From SG8-40 sp963792855 (GTDB taxonomy: Bacteria > Pseudomonadota > Gammaproteobacteria > Burkholderiales > Eutrophovitaceae), in assembly GCA_963792855.1 (NCBI GenBank), contig CAWBXZ010000012.1:1-39715 (forward strand): a DNA stretch of 39,715 bases, given 5' to 3'. Of the stretch, positions 1 through 10,792 are shown piece by piece. The notes under the pieces were generated by a model that saw nothing but the letters and a program-made list of their open reading frames with translations, did no database searches and was not told the DNA's origin. The translations under genes and the position numbers were made by a program. Within the stretch, counting starts at the first letter, position 1. The number at the start of each line of letters is the position of its first letter.

Positions 1-62
1 ACGCATCGATACCGGAAAGCATGGCCTGCATTTGCCGCAGACAAACAAATAACCAAATAAAA

Positions 63-84
63 ACAAATGCTTATATAAATTTGT
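63..84. promoter_or_regulatory. Inverted repeat upstream of the aldolase-tarD operon, possible operator
   Basis: ACAAAT and ATTTGT face each other across an AT-rich 10-bp spacer, about 95 bp upstream of the aldolase start. The surrounding sequence is the most AT-rich part of this end. The geometry fits a dimeric repressor or activator site, but no regulator gene is visible next to it, so the assignment is inference only. Confidence 0.3.
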
Positions 85-177
85 GGCGCACAGCCTCCGG
101 GGATATCGCCCAATAGGATGCGCCGGGACACCAGGTCCTGAGTTCAAACCACCCCCACCGCCATCCGAGGAAATCAC

Positions 178-962
178 ATGAGCGCCTACCCCAATCACCC
201 CTACAGCAACTCGCCTCCGGCAAGATCGCCATCGGCATGGGATTGCGTCTCTCCCGCACGGTGGACATCGCCACCATCGGCAAGACCTGCGGTTATGACT
301 GGCTGTTCATCGACATGGAACACAACTCGATGGACGTCGATACTGCGGCGCAGATTTCGATGGCCTCGCTGGCGGTGGGCATCACGCCGATCGTGCGCGT
401 GCCGGGCAAGGAGCACCACCATGCCTCACGCCTGCTCGACGCCGGCGCGCAGGGCATCGTCGTGCCGCATGTGGATACCGTCGAGGAAGCCGAGCGTGCC
501 GTGGCCTACTGCAAATATCCGCCGCTAGGCCACCGTTCGGTGATGGGCGTATTGCCGCGGTTCGGCTATCGCGGCATGCCGGTAGCCGAATCCACACCCC
601 TCGCCAATGCACAAACGATGGTCGTCATCATGCTGGAGACGCCGGCAGCCATTGCCCAGGCCGATGAAATCGCCGCTGTACCGGGCGTTGATTCCATACT
701 GATCGGCACCAATGATCTGTGCGCGGAAATGGGCATACCCGGGCAGTTCACCGATCCGCGCGTCGAAGACGCCTACCGCAAGGTGATCGCCGCCTGCCGC
801 AAGCACAATATCCATCCCGGCATGGGCGGCGTTTACGAACCGAAGCTGATGGAAAAATTTATTGGTATGGGCATGCGCTTTGTCCTGAGCGGCGGCGACC
901 TGGGCTTCCTGATGGCCGGAGCCAGCGAACGCGCGAGGTTTCTCCACGGTTTGAAGATCTAG
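178..962 (+). CDS. HpcH/HpaI-family class II aldolase (one frameshift near the N-terminus)
   Basis: Members of this family are metal-dependent enzymes that cleave or condense 2-oxo acids such as 4-hydroxy-2-oxoheptanedioate. Visible family features are FIDMEHN with the catalytic histidine, the arginine in PIVRVPG, the metal-ligand glutamate in MLETPAAI and the aspartate in IGTNDL. The ATG at 178 has a good ribosome site (GAGG, 7 nt away), but its frame does not carry the enzyme. The conserved N-terminus (LQQLASGKIAIGMGLRL) is in frame 3 and extends upstream of the in-frame ATG at 237. One indel between about 190 and 203 would join the two and give about 260 residues, the normal family length. 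The substrate cannot be read from sequence. The gene lies 56 bp upstream of tarD in the same direction, which suggests a shared operon for sugar-acid breakdown. Confidence 0.85.
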
Positions 963-1018
963 TCGCCTCTGCTACGCTCGGCGCATCATCCCGCCGACCT
1001 CAATCAGGAACAGTTCAA

Positions 1019-2185
1019 ATGGTTCGCATCACCGACGTCAGGGAAATCACCAAACCGATTTCCTCGCCCATTCGCAACGCGTACATCGATTTCTCGAAGA
1101 TGACGCTCTCCGTGGTGGCGGTGGTCACCGACGCCGTCCGCGACGGTCGGCGCGTGGTCGGCTACGGCTTCAACTCCAACGGCCGCTACGGGCAGGGCGG
1201 ACTGATCCGCGAGCGCTTCGTCCCTCGCCTGCTCGAAGCCGATCCGGCCTCGCTACTGGACGAGGCCGGGAGCAACCTCGATCCGCAGCGCATCTGGGCG
1301 CGGATGATGACCAACGAGAAGCCCGGCGGCCACGGCGAGCGCTCCGTCGCAGTGGGCACGATCGACATGGCCGTGTGGGATGCCGTGGCCAAGATCGCGG
1401 GCAAGCCGCTGTACGAGCTCCTGGCCGAGCGCCATGGCAGTGGCCCGGCGAATCCCCGCGTGTTCGTCTACGCGGCGGGTGGCTATTACTACCCCGGCAA
1501 GGACCTGGAAGGGCTGCAGCGCAAGGAGATGCGCGGCTATCTCGACCGCGGCTACACGGTAGTCAAGATGAAGATCGGCGGCGCGACATTCCCGAGGACC
1601 GCCCGCGCATCGAGTCGGTGCTGGCGGAATCGGGGCACGGATGCGCAGCTCGCCGTGGATGCCAACGGCCGCTTCGATCTCGACCGCTGTCGCGTACGCG
1701 CGATGCTTCGCACTATCCGCTCTTCTGGTACGAGGAAGCCGGTGATCCGCTCGATTACGCGCTGCAGGCGGAACTCGCCAAGCTCTACCGGGGCCCATGG
1801 CCACCGGCGAGAACCTGTTCCCCACCAGGACGCGCGCAACCTGCTGCGTTACGGCGGCATGCGTCCCGATCGCGACTGGCTGCAGTTCGATTGTGCGCTG
1901 TCGTATGGCCTGTGTGAATACGTACGCACACTGCGCGAACTGACGATCGCCGGCTGGTCATCGTCGCGCTGCATCCCGCATGGCGGGCACCAGATGTCGC
2001 TGAACATCGCCGCCGGGCTGGGACTGGGCGGCAATGAAAGCTATCCGGACCTGTTCCAGCCTTACGGCGGCTTCCCCGATGGTGTAAAGGTTGAAAACAG
2101 CATCATCACGATGCCGGAACTGCCGGGCATCGGTTTCGAAGGCAAATCGGATCTGATCAAGGTCATGCACGAACTGGCGCAATGA
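1019..2185 (+). pseudogene. tarD: D(-)-tartrate dehydratase homologue, enolase superfamily, broken by several frameshifts
   Basis: The product closely resembles the Bradyrhizobium D-tartrate dehydratase of the mandelate racemase branch, which turns D-tartrate into oxaloacetate. Recognisable parts are the N-terminal lid (VREITKPISSPIRNAYIDF), the basic motif VVKMKIGG, the metal-binding VDANGRFD segment and the C-terminal CIPHGGHQM histidine region. The start ATG follows AGGA by 8 nt. Between 1584 and 1825 the conserved protein jumps frame repeatedly: KIGGA in frame 2, DIPEDRPRIESVLAES in frame 1, TDAQLAVDANGRFDLD in frame 2, YPLFWYEEAGDPLDYA in frame 1, MATGENLF in frame 3, then frame 2 to the stop. 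Conserved residues survive on both sides of every break, which favours sequence error over old decay. If the breaks are real, it is a recent pseudogene. Corrected length is about 390 residues, as expected for the family. Confidence 0.85.
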
Positions 2186-2315
2186 TCCGCGGGAGCGCCG
2201 GCATACAGGTTCTCCGCAAGATCATCCATATCGCCGGCGATATGAAATAATAGCCACGGCCGAAGCAAGCCACACCGTCACGGCCACCTCCGGATAATTT
2301 CTACGGAGCATACAC

Positions 2316-2843
2316 ATGCCGATCAAACAATTTACAGGCCAATGGTCCGGCGACGAAGATCGCCTGCTGTTTCGCTTCAACACGGCGGACGACCGCGAAT
2401 TCCGGTTCTGGCTGACACGCAATATCACCCGGGCAATCATCGAAAGCAGCCAGCGCCTGGTTACGGCGGCACTGAAAAAAAATTTCGCGCCCGAAACCGC
2501 GGAAGCCATACAGGAATTCCAGCAGCAAACCGCAATTCAAACGACCCAGTTCAACGAGTCGTACGCGTCTGGCGGGAACCTGGTGCTCGGAGAAGATCCG
2601 GTTCTGGTCATCGGTCTCGCCATACAGGCCGAGAAGGACATGATGTCGATAGACCTGCGACTGGCGACCAAACAAAACGTCAACATGAAAATCCGGTTGC
2701 CGGTATTCCAGAAAATGGTACTGCTGCTGAACAAACTGCAGGAACAGGCCCGGTGGGGTATCAACCTGCCGGTGCGCACCGACCAGGACGCTCAGGCTCA
2801 GGGAAACATCGGCAGCAACACACCGGGCAGCATGACGCATTGA
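2316..2843 (+). CDS. Conserved hypothetical protein with an EFRFWLTR motif
   Basis: This 175-residue soluble protein has no signal peptide or membrane segment. The ATG follows GGAG by 8 nt. The N-terminal half holds a short beta-like stretch (DRLLFRFNTADDREFRFWLTR) followed by amphipathic helices. The middle carries GGNLVLGEDPVLVIGLAIQ, and the C-terminal 25 residues are polar and probably disordered. I recall similar uncharacterised proteobacterial proteins with an xFRxWLTRR motif but cannot assign a function. It stands alone between tarD and the patatin gene, with 130-150 bp on each side. Confidence 0.7.
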   Translation: MPIKQFTGQWSGDEDRLLFRFNTADDREFRFWLTRNITRAIIESSQRLVTAALKKNFAPETAEAIQEFQQQTAIQTTQFNESYASGGNLVLGEDPVLVIGLAIQAEKDMMSIDLRLATKQNVNMKIRLPVFQKMVLLLNKLQEQARWGINLPVRTDQDAQAQGNIGSNTPGSMTH

Positions 2844-2997
2844 CGGTCGATATGCGGGTGGCAGCGCACGGCCATATCAACATGCGCCCTGATCAGCACA
2901 TCATTCGGCCCGCACACCAGATTCATTCCTGGCTGTAGAATTCGGCGTGCCCGAAACGCCGGCACGAGCAACATATATCTGACCCGAAAGTCGTCCC

Positions 2998-5228
2998 ATG
3001 GAAAAAAACCTGCGTATCGCAACAGCATTGCCCTGGTCGCAGCATTTGCCGCCTCCTGCGGGTTGCTGCCATACACGGCAACGGCGCAGGCCGCGGAACG
3101 CGCCGTCGCAGCGAAGCCGCGTATCGGCCTGGCACTCTCGGGCGGTGGCGCGCGTGGCATCGCACATGTCGGTGTGCTCAAGGTTCTGGAGGAGTTGCGC
3201 GTCCCGGTACACTGCATAACAGGCACCAGCATGGGCGCCATCGTTGCCGGAACCTACGCTTCCGGCGTCCCGCTACCCGATATGGAAAAATCCGTCGTTG
3301 CTGCGGACTGGAACGATATCTTCAAGGACTCGCCGCCAAGGGCGGAAGTGGCCAGCCGGCGCAAGGTCGATGACTACAAGACCCTGTTCCAACCGGAATA
3401 CGGAGTCAAGGACGGTTCCCTCGCACTGCCCAAAGGCGTCCTTGCCGGCGTCTCCATCCACGCCTTCTTCCGGCAGCTTACGGAACGTTCAATCGGCATC
3501 AATGATTTTGACAAGCTGCCCATCCCTATCGCGCAGTCGCCGGCGACATCGTCACCGGAGATGCGGTCGTGCTCGACCGCGGCAATGTCGCCCTCGCAAT
3601 GCGCGCGAGCATGTCTGTACCGGGTGCGCTGGCCCCGGTCGAAATCGATGGCCACCTGCTCGTCGACGGCGGAATCGCCAACAATCTGCCGATCGAAGAG
3701 ACACGCAAGCTGTGTGCCGATGTGGTGATCGCAGTCAATATATCGACACCACCCCTGCGGCGAGATGAACTGACCTCGGCTTTGAGCATCGCCACACAGC
3801 TGGTCAATTTTCTCGGCAAGGCCACTGTAGATCAGCAGCTGAAGACGCTCGGTGAGCGCGACGTACTCATTGAACCCGAACTGGGCACGATCTCTGCGGG
3901 CAGCTTCGACCGTGCAACGGATGCCATCCGGGTCGGCGAAGAGGCGGCCCGGAGCATGACCGATGCACTCAAGCGCTACAGTCTGCCGCCGGATCAGTAC
4001 GCCGCACTGCGCAGCAAGCAGATTGTGGATCGTCACGCCGTCGGCGTTGTGGATGAAATCCGCTTCGAGGGGTTGGAACGCACCAATCCGGAAGTGCTGC
4101 GCGGGCTGGTACAAAGCAAACCGGGTGAGCCCCTTACACAGGAAACGGTCAACGCCGATCTGCGCCGCATCTACGGGCGCGGTGATTTCGAGAGTGTCGA
4201 CTATCGCATCGATCAGGGGCCTGCCGGCCGCGTGATGGTCATTACCCCGCGTGAAAAGGACTGGGGACCCGATTATCTGCGGTTCGGTCTGGGCCTCGCC
4301 ACCGATTTCCAGGGCGAGAATGCTTTTAATATACTCGTGCAGTACCGCAAAACCTGGCTGAACCGTCTGGGTGGCGAGTGGATAACCGAAGGACAGATTG
4401 GCCAGAACACCCACCTGTTCACGCAGTTCATCCAGCCGGTGAAGGAGAACGGTCGCTTCTTTGTCGCGCCCTATGCCAGGCTGGGCCAGTCCTCACGCGG
4501 CGTTTTCGTCGGCGAAAACAAAGTTGCCGAATATGAGTCGCGCGACGCACTGTTCGGACTTGATGCCGGCCTCACACTCGGCGTCGTCGGCGAAGCACGA
4601 CTGGGAGCATTGTGGCGGGATGTCCATGCCAAAGTCGATACGGGCTTGCCCGCGCTGCCCGAGATCAACGAAAAAACGGCCGGGCCTCGCGCCACGTTGT
4701 CTGATCGATCAACTCGACCATGCCTGGTTCCCGCGCAACGGCTACCGTGCGCTCGGAACGATGTACATGGCCGACTCAAACTTCGGATCTGACCGCAATT
4801 ACAAGCGACTCGAAGGACAGATCCTTGGCGCCAGGAGCTGGGGCGCGCATACGCTCAGCCTGAGCGCTTACGGCGGCTCGAATCTGGGAACAGACATGCC
4901 CGCGTACGAGACCTTCAAGCTGGGCGGACCGCTGAAATTATCGGGATATCGCATCGACGAGTTTTCCGGCCGCGAGATGGCACTGGGTCGTGCCATGTAC
5001 TACAACCGCACCGTCAATCTGCCGGATCTGCTGGGTTCGGGCGTTTACGTCGGCGCATCGCTCGAAGCCGGACGAATCAACGACCGTTTCGACAGCCGAC
5101 CCAACAGCACTATCTGGTCGGGGTCGGTGTTTCTGGGCGCCAATACATTTGCCGGCCCCGCTTATTTCGGTCTGGGTGCGGGAGAAGCCGGTCGATTCAG
5201 TCTGTATCTGCTTCTGGGCGCGCCGTAA
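2998..5228 (+). CDS. PlpD-like patatin phospholipase with POTRA domain and outer-membrane barrel (type Vd secretion), three frameshifts
   Basis: Corrected, this is a protein of about 743 residues. The order is a signal peptide (core ALVAAFAASCGLLPYTATAQA), a patatin lipase domain, one POTRA domain (IRFEGLERTNPEVLRGLVQ) and a C-terminal 16-strand-type barrel. The lipase has the oxyanion loop GGGARG near residue 48, nucleophile serine in GTSMG near 78 and aspartate in DGG near 222. This is the layout of Pseudomonas PlpD, in which the barrel exports or displays the lipase domain. Three breaks occur. The A7 tract at 3002-3008 becomes in frame as A8 and joins the ATG to the signal peptide. CCC at 3524-3526 becomes in frame as CCCC and restores LPIPYRAVAGDIVTGD. 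An extra T lies near 4700. Each repair restores family sequence exactly. Confidence 0.85.
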
Positions 5229-5289
5229 CGGTTCTTGCTTCATACGCTGCAACGTGCAACCGTGAACGGCATTTGACAAAACCATTAAA

Positions 5290-6132
5290 TCAGAAGCGCA
5301 GAGCTACTCCCGCATACACGCCTTCGCTCTTCATGTCGTAGAGAAAACCGCTCTTGTCGTAGTCCGCATAAAAAATCCGGTAACCAAACATTCCCGATAC
5401 CGATTTGGTGAAGTCGTAATTGGCCCCAGCACTCACTTGCCAGCTGATATCCGAGCCAAGGCCGAAACCGCCAATGTCGCCGTACCCGGTCAATGACCAG
5501 CGGTCATTCAGGGCATGGCGCACGCGCACACCAACGTAGGGATCAACCCAGTCCACGTCGCCGCTACGGGCCACGCGCCCGGTCAGCCCGAAAAAACTGG
5601 CAAAAAAACTGGCATCGATTTGCGCATCAGCCTCCAGCTTGATGTAGCGCAGCCCGCCGATCACATCAACCGGACTGCGGCCTTCCACCGTGCGGTAAGT
5701 GACAGCGGCCGCCAGTACCGTCTGTTTGAATCCGAGATTGACATTGGCCGTGACCGTCGCACCGATCGGGCCCGGTCCGGTCCGCGATGCTGCGCCACCC
5801 ATGGAAAGATCCATGTAGATCGCATCAAACAGCAGACCAAACTTGCCTTTGCGCGCCTCGAATGACCCCATCAGGCCAAAATCCAGCACATCCGTGATGT
5901 CCGAGAAACTCACGTCCGTGTGGATCTTCGGCAACGAACCGCCCTGTACGTCGCCTTTCATGGCTGCGCCCCAGATATATGGTGTCAATTCGTATTGCCA
6001 GCCATCCGCTGACGTTGTTGTGCTCTGCGCATGGGCCGTGCCTGTTACCAGCAGGCATGCCAGCAGCACCGTCATCATCGACACCCCGCCGCGCCTTCCG
6101 GTTTTACCGCCACATGTTGTCGCGTTACGCAT
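5290..6132 (-). CDS. Outer-membrane beta-barrel protein of unknown role
   Basis: A 280-residue exported protein. The signal peptide ends near LLVTGTAHAQ, and the rest is alternating aromatic/polar strands (WQYELTPYIWGAAM, GLLFDAIYMDLS, VDPYVGVRVRHALN) ending in a terminal phenylalanine (GVYAGVALRF), the usual last residue of a barrel inserted by BamA. I chose the ATG at 6132 because AAGGA lies 7 nt upstream; a longer frame opens with TTG at 6186 but has no ribosome site. It resembles uncharacterised OmpA/OmpW-sized barrels often annotated only as outer membrane protein. It is divergent from the efflux operon and convergent with the patatin gene. Confidence 0.75.
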   Translation of the reverse strand: MRNATTCGGKTGRRGGVSMMTVLLACLLVTGTAHAQSTTTSADGWQYELTPYIWGAAMKGDVQGGSLPKIHTDVSFSDITDVLDFGLMGSFEARKGKFGLLFDAIYMDLSMGGAASRTGPGPIGATVTANVNLGFKQTVLAAAVTYRTVEGRSPVDVIGGLRYIKLEADAQIDASFFASFFGLTGRVARSGDVDWVDPYVGVRVRHALNDRWSLTGYGDIGGFGLGSDISWQVSAGANYDFTKSVSGMFGYRIFYADYDKSGFLYDMKSEGVYAGVALRF

Positions 6133-6396
6133 GATCAAGTCCTTCGTTTTATCCAGAATCCGGTTTCGATATTGTTCAATTGGCAAATTTTAAATGGGTC
6201 GTGACCATGCGCCCTAGCCGGACGCAACTGCGCCGCCTGCAGTCACGGGCATAACCACAATCATTTCGCTGTCGTCCCCTTTAACAAATGTCGGGTATTC
6301 ATGTGCGTATTAACGCTAGTTTACCGGCATTACCTGTCTGTGTATGCTCTGGACGTTCGTCGAAATTCAGCCTAGAAAACCGGTCAGGATACCTCC

Positions 6397-7629
6397 ATGA
6401 ATACGAAAAATACCTGCATCGTACGCGCATGCCTGCCCGTCGCGACTGTGATCGCCCTCGCCAGCCTAGGCGCCTGCAGCCAGGAAGCCGCGAAACCACA
6501 GCGCCCGCCGCCCGAGGTTTCGGTGATGACGGTCCAACCGCAGACGATTCCCGACGTGCCGAGCTTCGTCGCGCAGACCGAGAGCTCCCAACAGGTGGAC
6601 ATCGTGCCGCGGGTTTCGGGCTTCCTCGACAAAATTGCCTATCAGGAAGGCGAACTGGTGAAGGAAGGCCAGATCCTGTTTCAACTCGATCCCAAACCGT
6701 TCCAGGCGCAGCTTGATGCAGCCAAAGGTGAACTGCAGGCACAGCAGGCACGCTATACGACTGCAGCAGCGAACCTGAACCGGGTGCGACCGCTGGCCCA
6801 GCAGAACGCACTGCCACAGGCTGATCTCGACCGCGCCCAGGGCGAGTTCGACTCTTCCAAGGCTGCAGTTTACTCAGCACAAGCCAAAGTGACCGAAGCC
6901 GAACTGAATCTCGGCTACACCACCATCCGCTCACCGGTAACCGGACTCGCCAGCCAGTCGCTGCAGCGTCAGGGCGCCTACATCAACTCAGCTTCGCCCG
7001 AGTCAAAACTCACTTACGTCGCCAAGGTTGATCCGATGTGGGTGAACTTCAGCGTCTCCCAGAATCAGCTGGCCAAAAGCAAGGACTTGATCAAATCCGG
7101 GCAGCTGCTCCCGCCGAAAGACGGCGCTTACGAAATCGAACTGATCATGGCCGATGGCAAGCCATATGCACAACGCGGCAAGCCGAATTTCGCCGATCCG
7201 TCGTTCAGCCAGGACACCGGTTCATTCCTGGTGCGTGCAGTGCTGCCCAACACCGGACGCGAATTGCGCCCCGGCATGTTCGTCACCGCGAGGTTGCACG
7301 GCGCGGTGCGACCCAATGCAATCGTGGTGCCGCAGCTGGCAGTGCAGCAAGGCTCCAACGGCCACTTGTTATATGTGGTGAAGCAGGATGGCACCGCTGA
7401 ATTGCGCCCGGTGGTGGTCGGCGACTACATCGGGGAAAAAGACATCCTGATCGTCAGCGGCCTGCATGCCGGCGACCAGGTCGTGGTCGAAGGCGCACTC
7501 AAGGTGGTGCCCGGAAAACCGGTGAAGATCGTCGCACCCGGTGCCACCGCCGGCAAGGCTGGCGAAGCGACGGCAAAGCGGCCAAGGACGCCGACGCGGA
7601 CAAGAATATCCGCTGACAAGAAACCTTAA
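6397..7629 (+). CDS. RND efflux periplasmic adaptor subunit, AcrA/MexA type, lipoprotein
   Basis: The adaptor links the inner-membrane pump to the outer-membrane channel. A lipoprotein signal ends at LGAC with the lipidated cysteine at residue 27. Then come the barrel-sandwich half-motif (VDIVPRVSGFLDKIAYQEGE), a coiled-coil hairpin (about residues 100-170, AQLDAAKGELQAQQARY onward), the second lipoyl half (LGYTTIRSPVTG), a beta-barrel domain and a membrane-proximal domain ending near residue 385. The last 25 residues (KRPRTPTRTRI) are unusual; the overlapping frame gives an acidic, lysine-rich tail with a stop at 7614-7616, so a further small indel near 7575 is possible. AGGA lies about 9 nt before the ATG. 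It is first in a three-gene operon. The 210 bp upstream must hold the promoter, and no TetR-type repressor gene is adjacent. Confidence 0.9.
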   Translation: MNTKNTCIVRACLPVATVIALASLGACSQEAAKPQRPPPEVSVMTVQPQTIPDVPSFVAQTESSQQVDIVPRVSGFLDKIAYQEGELVKEGQILFQLDPKPFQAQLDAAKGELQAQQARYTTAAANLNRVRPLAQQNALPQADLDRAQGEFDSSKAAVYSAQAKVTEAELNLGYTTIRSPVTGLASQSLQRQGAYINSASPESKLTYVAKVDPMWVNFSVSQNQLAKSKDLIKSGQLLPPKDGAYEIELIMADGKPYAQRGKPNFADPSFSQDTGSFLVRAVLPNTGRELRPGMFVTARLHGAVRPNAIVVPQLAVQQGSNGHLLYVVKQDGTAELRPVVVGDYIGEKDILIVSGLHAGDQVVVEGALKVVPGKPVKIVAPGATAGKAGEATAKRPRTPTRTRISADKKP

Positions 7630-7638
7630 GGGCCGCGC

Positions 7639-10600
7639 ATGTTCACCCACTTTTTCATTGACCGGCCGATTCTGTCGGCGGTCATCTCCATCCTGATCGT
7701 GCTCGCCGGTGCGGTCTCGATGTCGGTGTCGCCGATGGAACAATACCCGGACATGGCGCCGCCACAGGTCACCATCGACGCGCGCTACCCCGGCGCCACT
7801 GCCGAGGTCATTGCCAACAATGTCGCAGCGCCGATCGAAGCACAGTTGAACGGCATCGACAACCTGCTTTACTTTTACTCGACCAGTTCATCGAGCGGCA
7901 ACCTTCAGGTCAACGTGGTATTCAAACCCGGCAGCAATCCGGATATCAACCAGGTCAACGTGCAGAACCGGCTGAGCCAGGCCATGCCGCAACTACCCCA
8001 GATCGTGACCCAACAGGGCCTGGTGGTGGACAAAAAATCATCCAGCCCGATGATGGTGCTCTCGATTTACTCGCCCGACGAACGCTACGATCCCGCCTAC
8101 ATTGGCAACTACGCCAACCTCTACGTACTCGACGAGTTGAAGCGTGTGCCGGGCGCCAACCGGTCTTCCACCTTCGGTCTGCCTGATGTTGCGATGCGAA
8201 TCTGGCTGCGACCCGACCGCATGGCACAGCTCGGCATCACCATCAGCGAAGTCTCCGCGGCGGTGCAGAGCCAGAACCAGACTTTCGGCATCGGCCAGAT
8301 CGGCGCCCAGCCGACGCTGCCCGGAGTCGAGCAACAATTCGTGGTCACCGCACAGGGTCTGCTCACCAAGCCGGAGGAATTCGAGAACATCATCGTGCGC
8401 ACCGCCAAGAAAGGCACGGCGATTGTCCGTATCAAGGACATCGGCCGCGTCGAACTCGCCCAACGCGACTACTCGATGCCCAGCCGCATGAACGGCAAGA
8501 CGGCAACGACCATCGGCGTGTTTCAGCAGCCTGGCGCAAACGCGGTAGAAACTTCGCGCGGTGTGCGCAAGAAAATGGAGGAGTTGAAAGCGCGCTTCCC
8601 GACCGGGCTGGATTACAAGATCGTGCTCGACACCAGCGAGTTCACGCTGTATTCGATCGACAAGGTTGTGCACACCTTCTTCGAGGCGGTGCTCCTGGTC
8701 GTGCTGGTGGTGTTTGTGTTCCTGCAGTCGCTGCGCGCCACCGTCATCCCCATCCTCGCAGTGCCGGTGTCGATCATTGGCACCTTCATCGGCATGCACC
8801 TGTTCGGGTTCTCCATCAACATGCTGACCATGTTCGGCATGATCCTGGCGATCGGTCTGGTGGTGGACGATGCCATCGTGGTGGTGGAAAACGTCGAAAC
8901 CAACATGAGCAAGCACAAGCTGAGCGCACTGGAGGCATCGAAGCGGGCGATGACCGAAATCGCCGGTGCGCTGATCTCGATCGTGCTGGTGCTGCTTGCC
9001 GTGTTCCTGCCGGTCGCCTTCCTCGGCGGTGTCACCGGCACGCTGTACAAGCAGTTCGCCGTGACCATCGCCATCTCGATGGTGATTTCCGGGATTATGG
9101 CGTTGACGCTGTCGCCGGCGCTCGCTGCCATCATCATCAAGGCACACCATGGCGAGAAAAACCGCTTTTTCCGCGCCTTCGAAAACGGCTTTGATCGCTT
9201 GCAAAAAGGCTTTCTCGGCGGTGTCGCGCACACCATCAGGATGTGGCCGGTTGCACTGATCGCCTTCGGTGCGGTAATCGCCGGCATCCTGCTGATGTTC
9301 CGCATCCTGCCCTCGAGCTTCGTGCCGGATGAGGACCAGGGATACTTCTTCGTGATGGCCCAGGTTCCCGACTCGGCCAGCATCGGCGTCACCAGCCGAT
9401 TCACCAAGGAGGTGGAACAACTCATCCTCAAGGACCCCGCCGTTAAGGATATCGGCACGGTTGACGGCTACAGCTTTATCGATGGCCAGCAGAACAACAG
9501 CGCAGGAGTCATGTTTGTACCTGCTGAAACCCTTTGGCGAACGCAAGGACAAATCTCTGCTGGTGTTTGATACGTTGAAGCGCCTCAACGCCCAGATGGC
9601 CGGCCTCAAGAACGGCGTCGCCTTTGCCGTCAATCCACCTTCGATTCCGGGCCTGGGCACTACCGGCGGTTTCGAGTTTTACATGCAGAACCAGGGCTCC
9701 GGCGAACCCCGCGCGACCGACGCCGCACTCCAGGCCTTCCTCGCCAAGGCTCGCGCGCGAACGGATTTGCAGGGCGTGAACACCACCTTCCGGGCATCCA
9801 GCCAGCAGTTGTTCGTCGATCTCGACCGCAACAAGGCCGAGGTGCTGGGGGTGCATGTCGGCGACGTGTTCCAGACCATGCAGGCCTACTTCGGCTCACA
9901 GGTAGTCGGCCAGTTCTCGCAGTTCAGCCGGGTGTGGTTTGTCATCGCGCAGGCCGATGCCGAATTTCGCGCCACCCCAGAGGATTTCAACAAGGTCTAT
10001 GTACGTTCGGCCAGCGGCGCCAACGTTCCGCTGTCGGCACTGATTACCATCCGCTACGTCGCCTCGCCCAAACTGGTGACGCGCTTCAATGGTTTTCCGG
10101 CGGTGAAGATCACCGGCAACCAGGCGCCGGGTTACAGCTCGGGAGAGGCGATCGTCGCGATGGAGGATGTCGCGCGGGAAACCCTGCCAGGCGACTTTTC
10201 CTATGCCTGGGCCGGACAGGCGCTGCAGGAAAAAGGCGCCGGCGGCACCTCGTCGACTGCCTTCATCTTCGGTCTGATCGTGGTATTCCTGCTGCTCGCG
10301 GCGCAGTTCGAAAAATGGACCCTGCCCGTCGCCGTCGTGCTGACCGTGCCCTTCGCGGTACTTGGCGCTCTGCTGTTGACCTGGGCCCTCGGCCTGCAAA
10401 ACGATGTCTACTTCCAGGTCGGCCTGGTCACGCTGGTCGGACTCGCGGCAAAGAACGCGATTCTCATCTGTGAAGTTGCGATCGAACACGTCCGTCACGG
10501 CATGGCGCCGCGCGAGGCGGCCATCGAAGCCGCAGGCGCCAGGCTGCGTGCCATCGTGATGACCTCGTTTGCCTTCATTCTGGGTTGCGTACCGCTCGCA

Positions 10601-10791
10601 ATCGCCACCGGACCCGGCGCCAACAGCCTGCGGGCCATCGGCACCGGCGTGATCGGTGGCATGCTGGCTTCGACCATCGTCGCCATCTTCTTTGTGCCGC
10701 TGTTCTTCTGGCTGCTGGAGTCGATGAGTCAAAAATTGGCGAGCAAAAAAGATTCGGAGACGGCAGCACGGCAAAGCGGGAGGACATCTGA
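7639..10791 (+). CDS. RND efflux pump, inner-membrane transporter of the HAE-1 (AcrB/MexB) family, two frameshifts
   Basis: A proton-driven multidrug exporter of about 1050 residues, the family norm. The N-terminal segment MFTHFFIDRPILSAVISI is typical. The proton-relay helix with paired aspartates (GLVVDDAIVVVENVE) is present, as are two large periplasmic loops and a second six-helix block ending FFVPLFFWLLE. Two indels break it. An extra C at 9520-9521 interrupts MFV-LLKPFGERKDKSLLVFD. An A6 tract at 10745-10750 should be A7; with that change the protein ends KKRFGDGSTAKREDI, with TGA at 10789-10791. As read, the frame instead runs on into the next gene. AAGGG precedes the ATG by 6 nt. The true stop lies 1 nt before the outer-membrane factor's ATG. 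Confidence 0.9.
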
Positions 10792-10792
10792 C

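Noticed and set aside
719..1018. N-terminal extension of tarD upstream of 1019
   Set aside because: It overlaps the aldolase and has arginine-rich nonsense composition; family similarity and a ribosome site begin at 1019.
3002..3008. Phase-variable homopolymer switches in the patatin and adhesin genes
   Set aside because: Tracts of 4-7 bases are shorter than usual phase-variable tracts, and similar breaks occur in unrelated genes of the window, so sequence error is simpler.
8038..9660. 540-residue open frame antisense to the RND pump
   Set aside because: It follows third-position GC bias of the pump gene, is full of His/Asp low-complexity runs and matches no family pattern.
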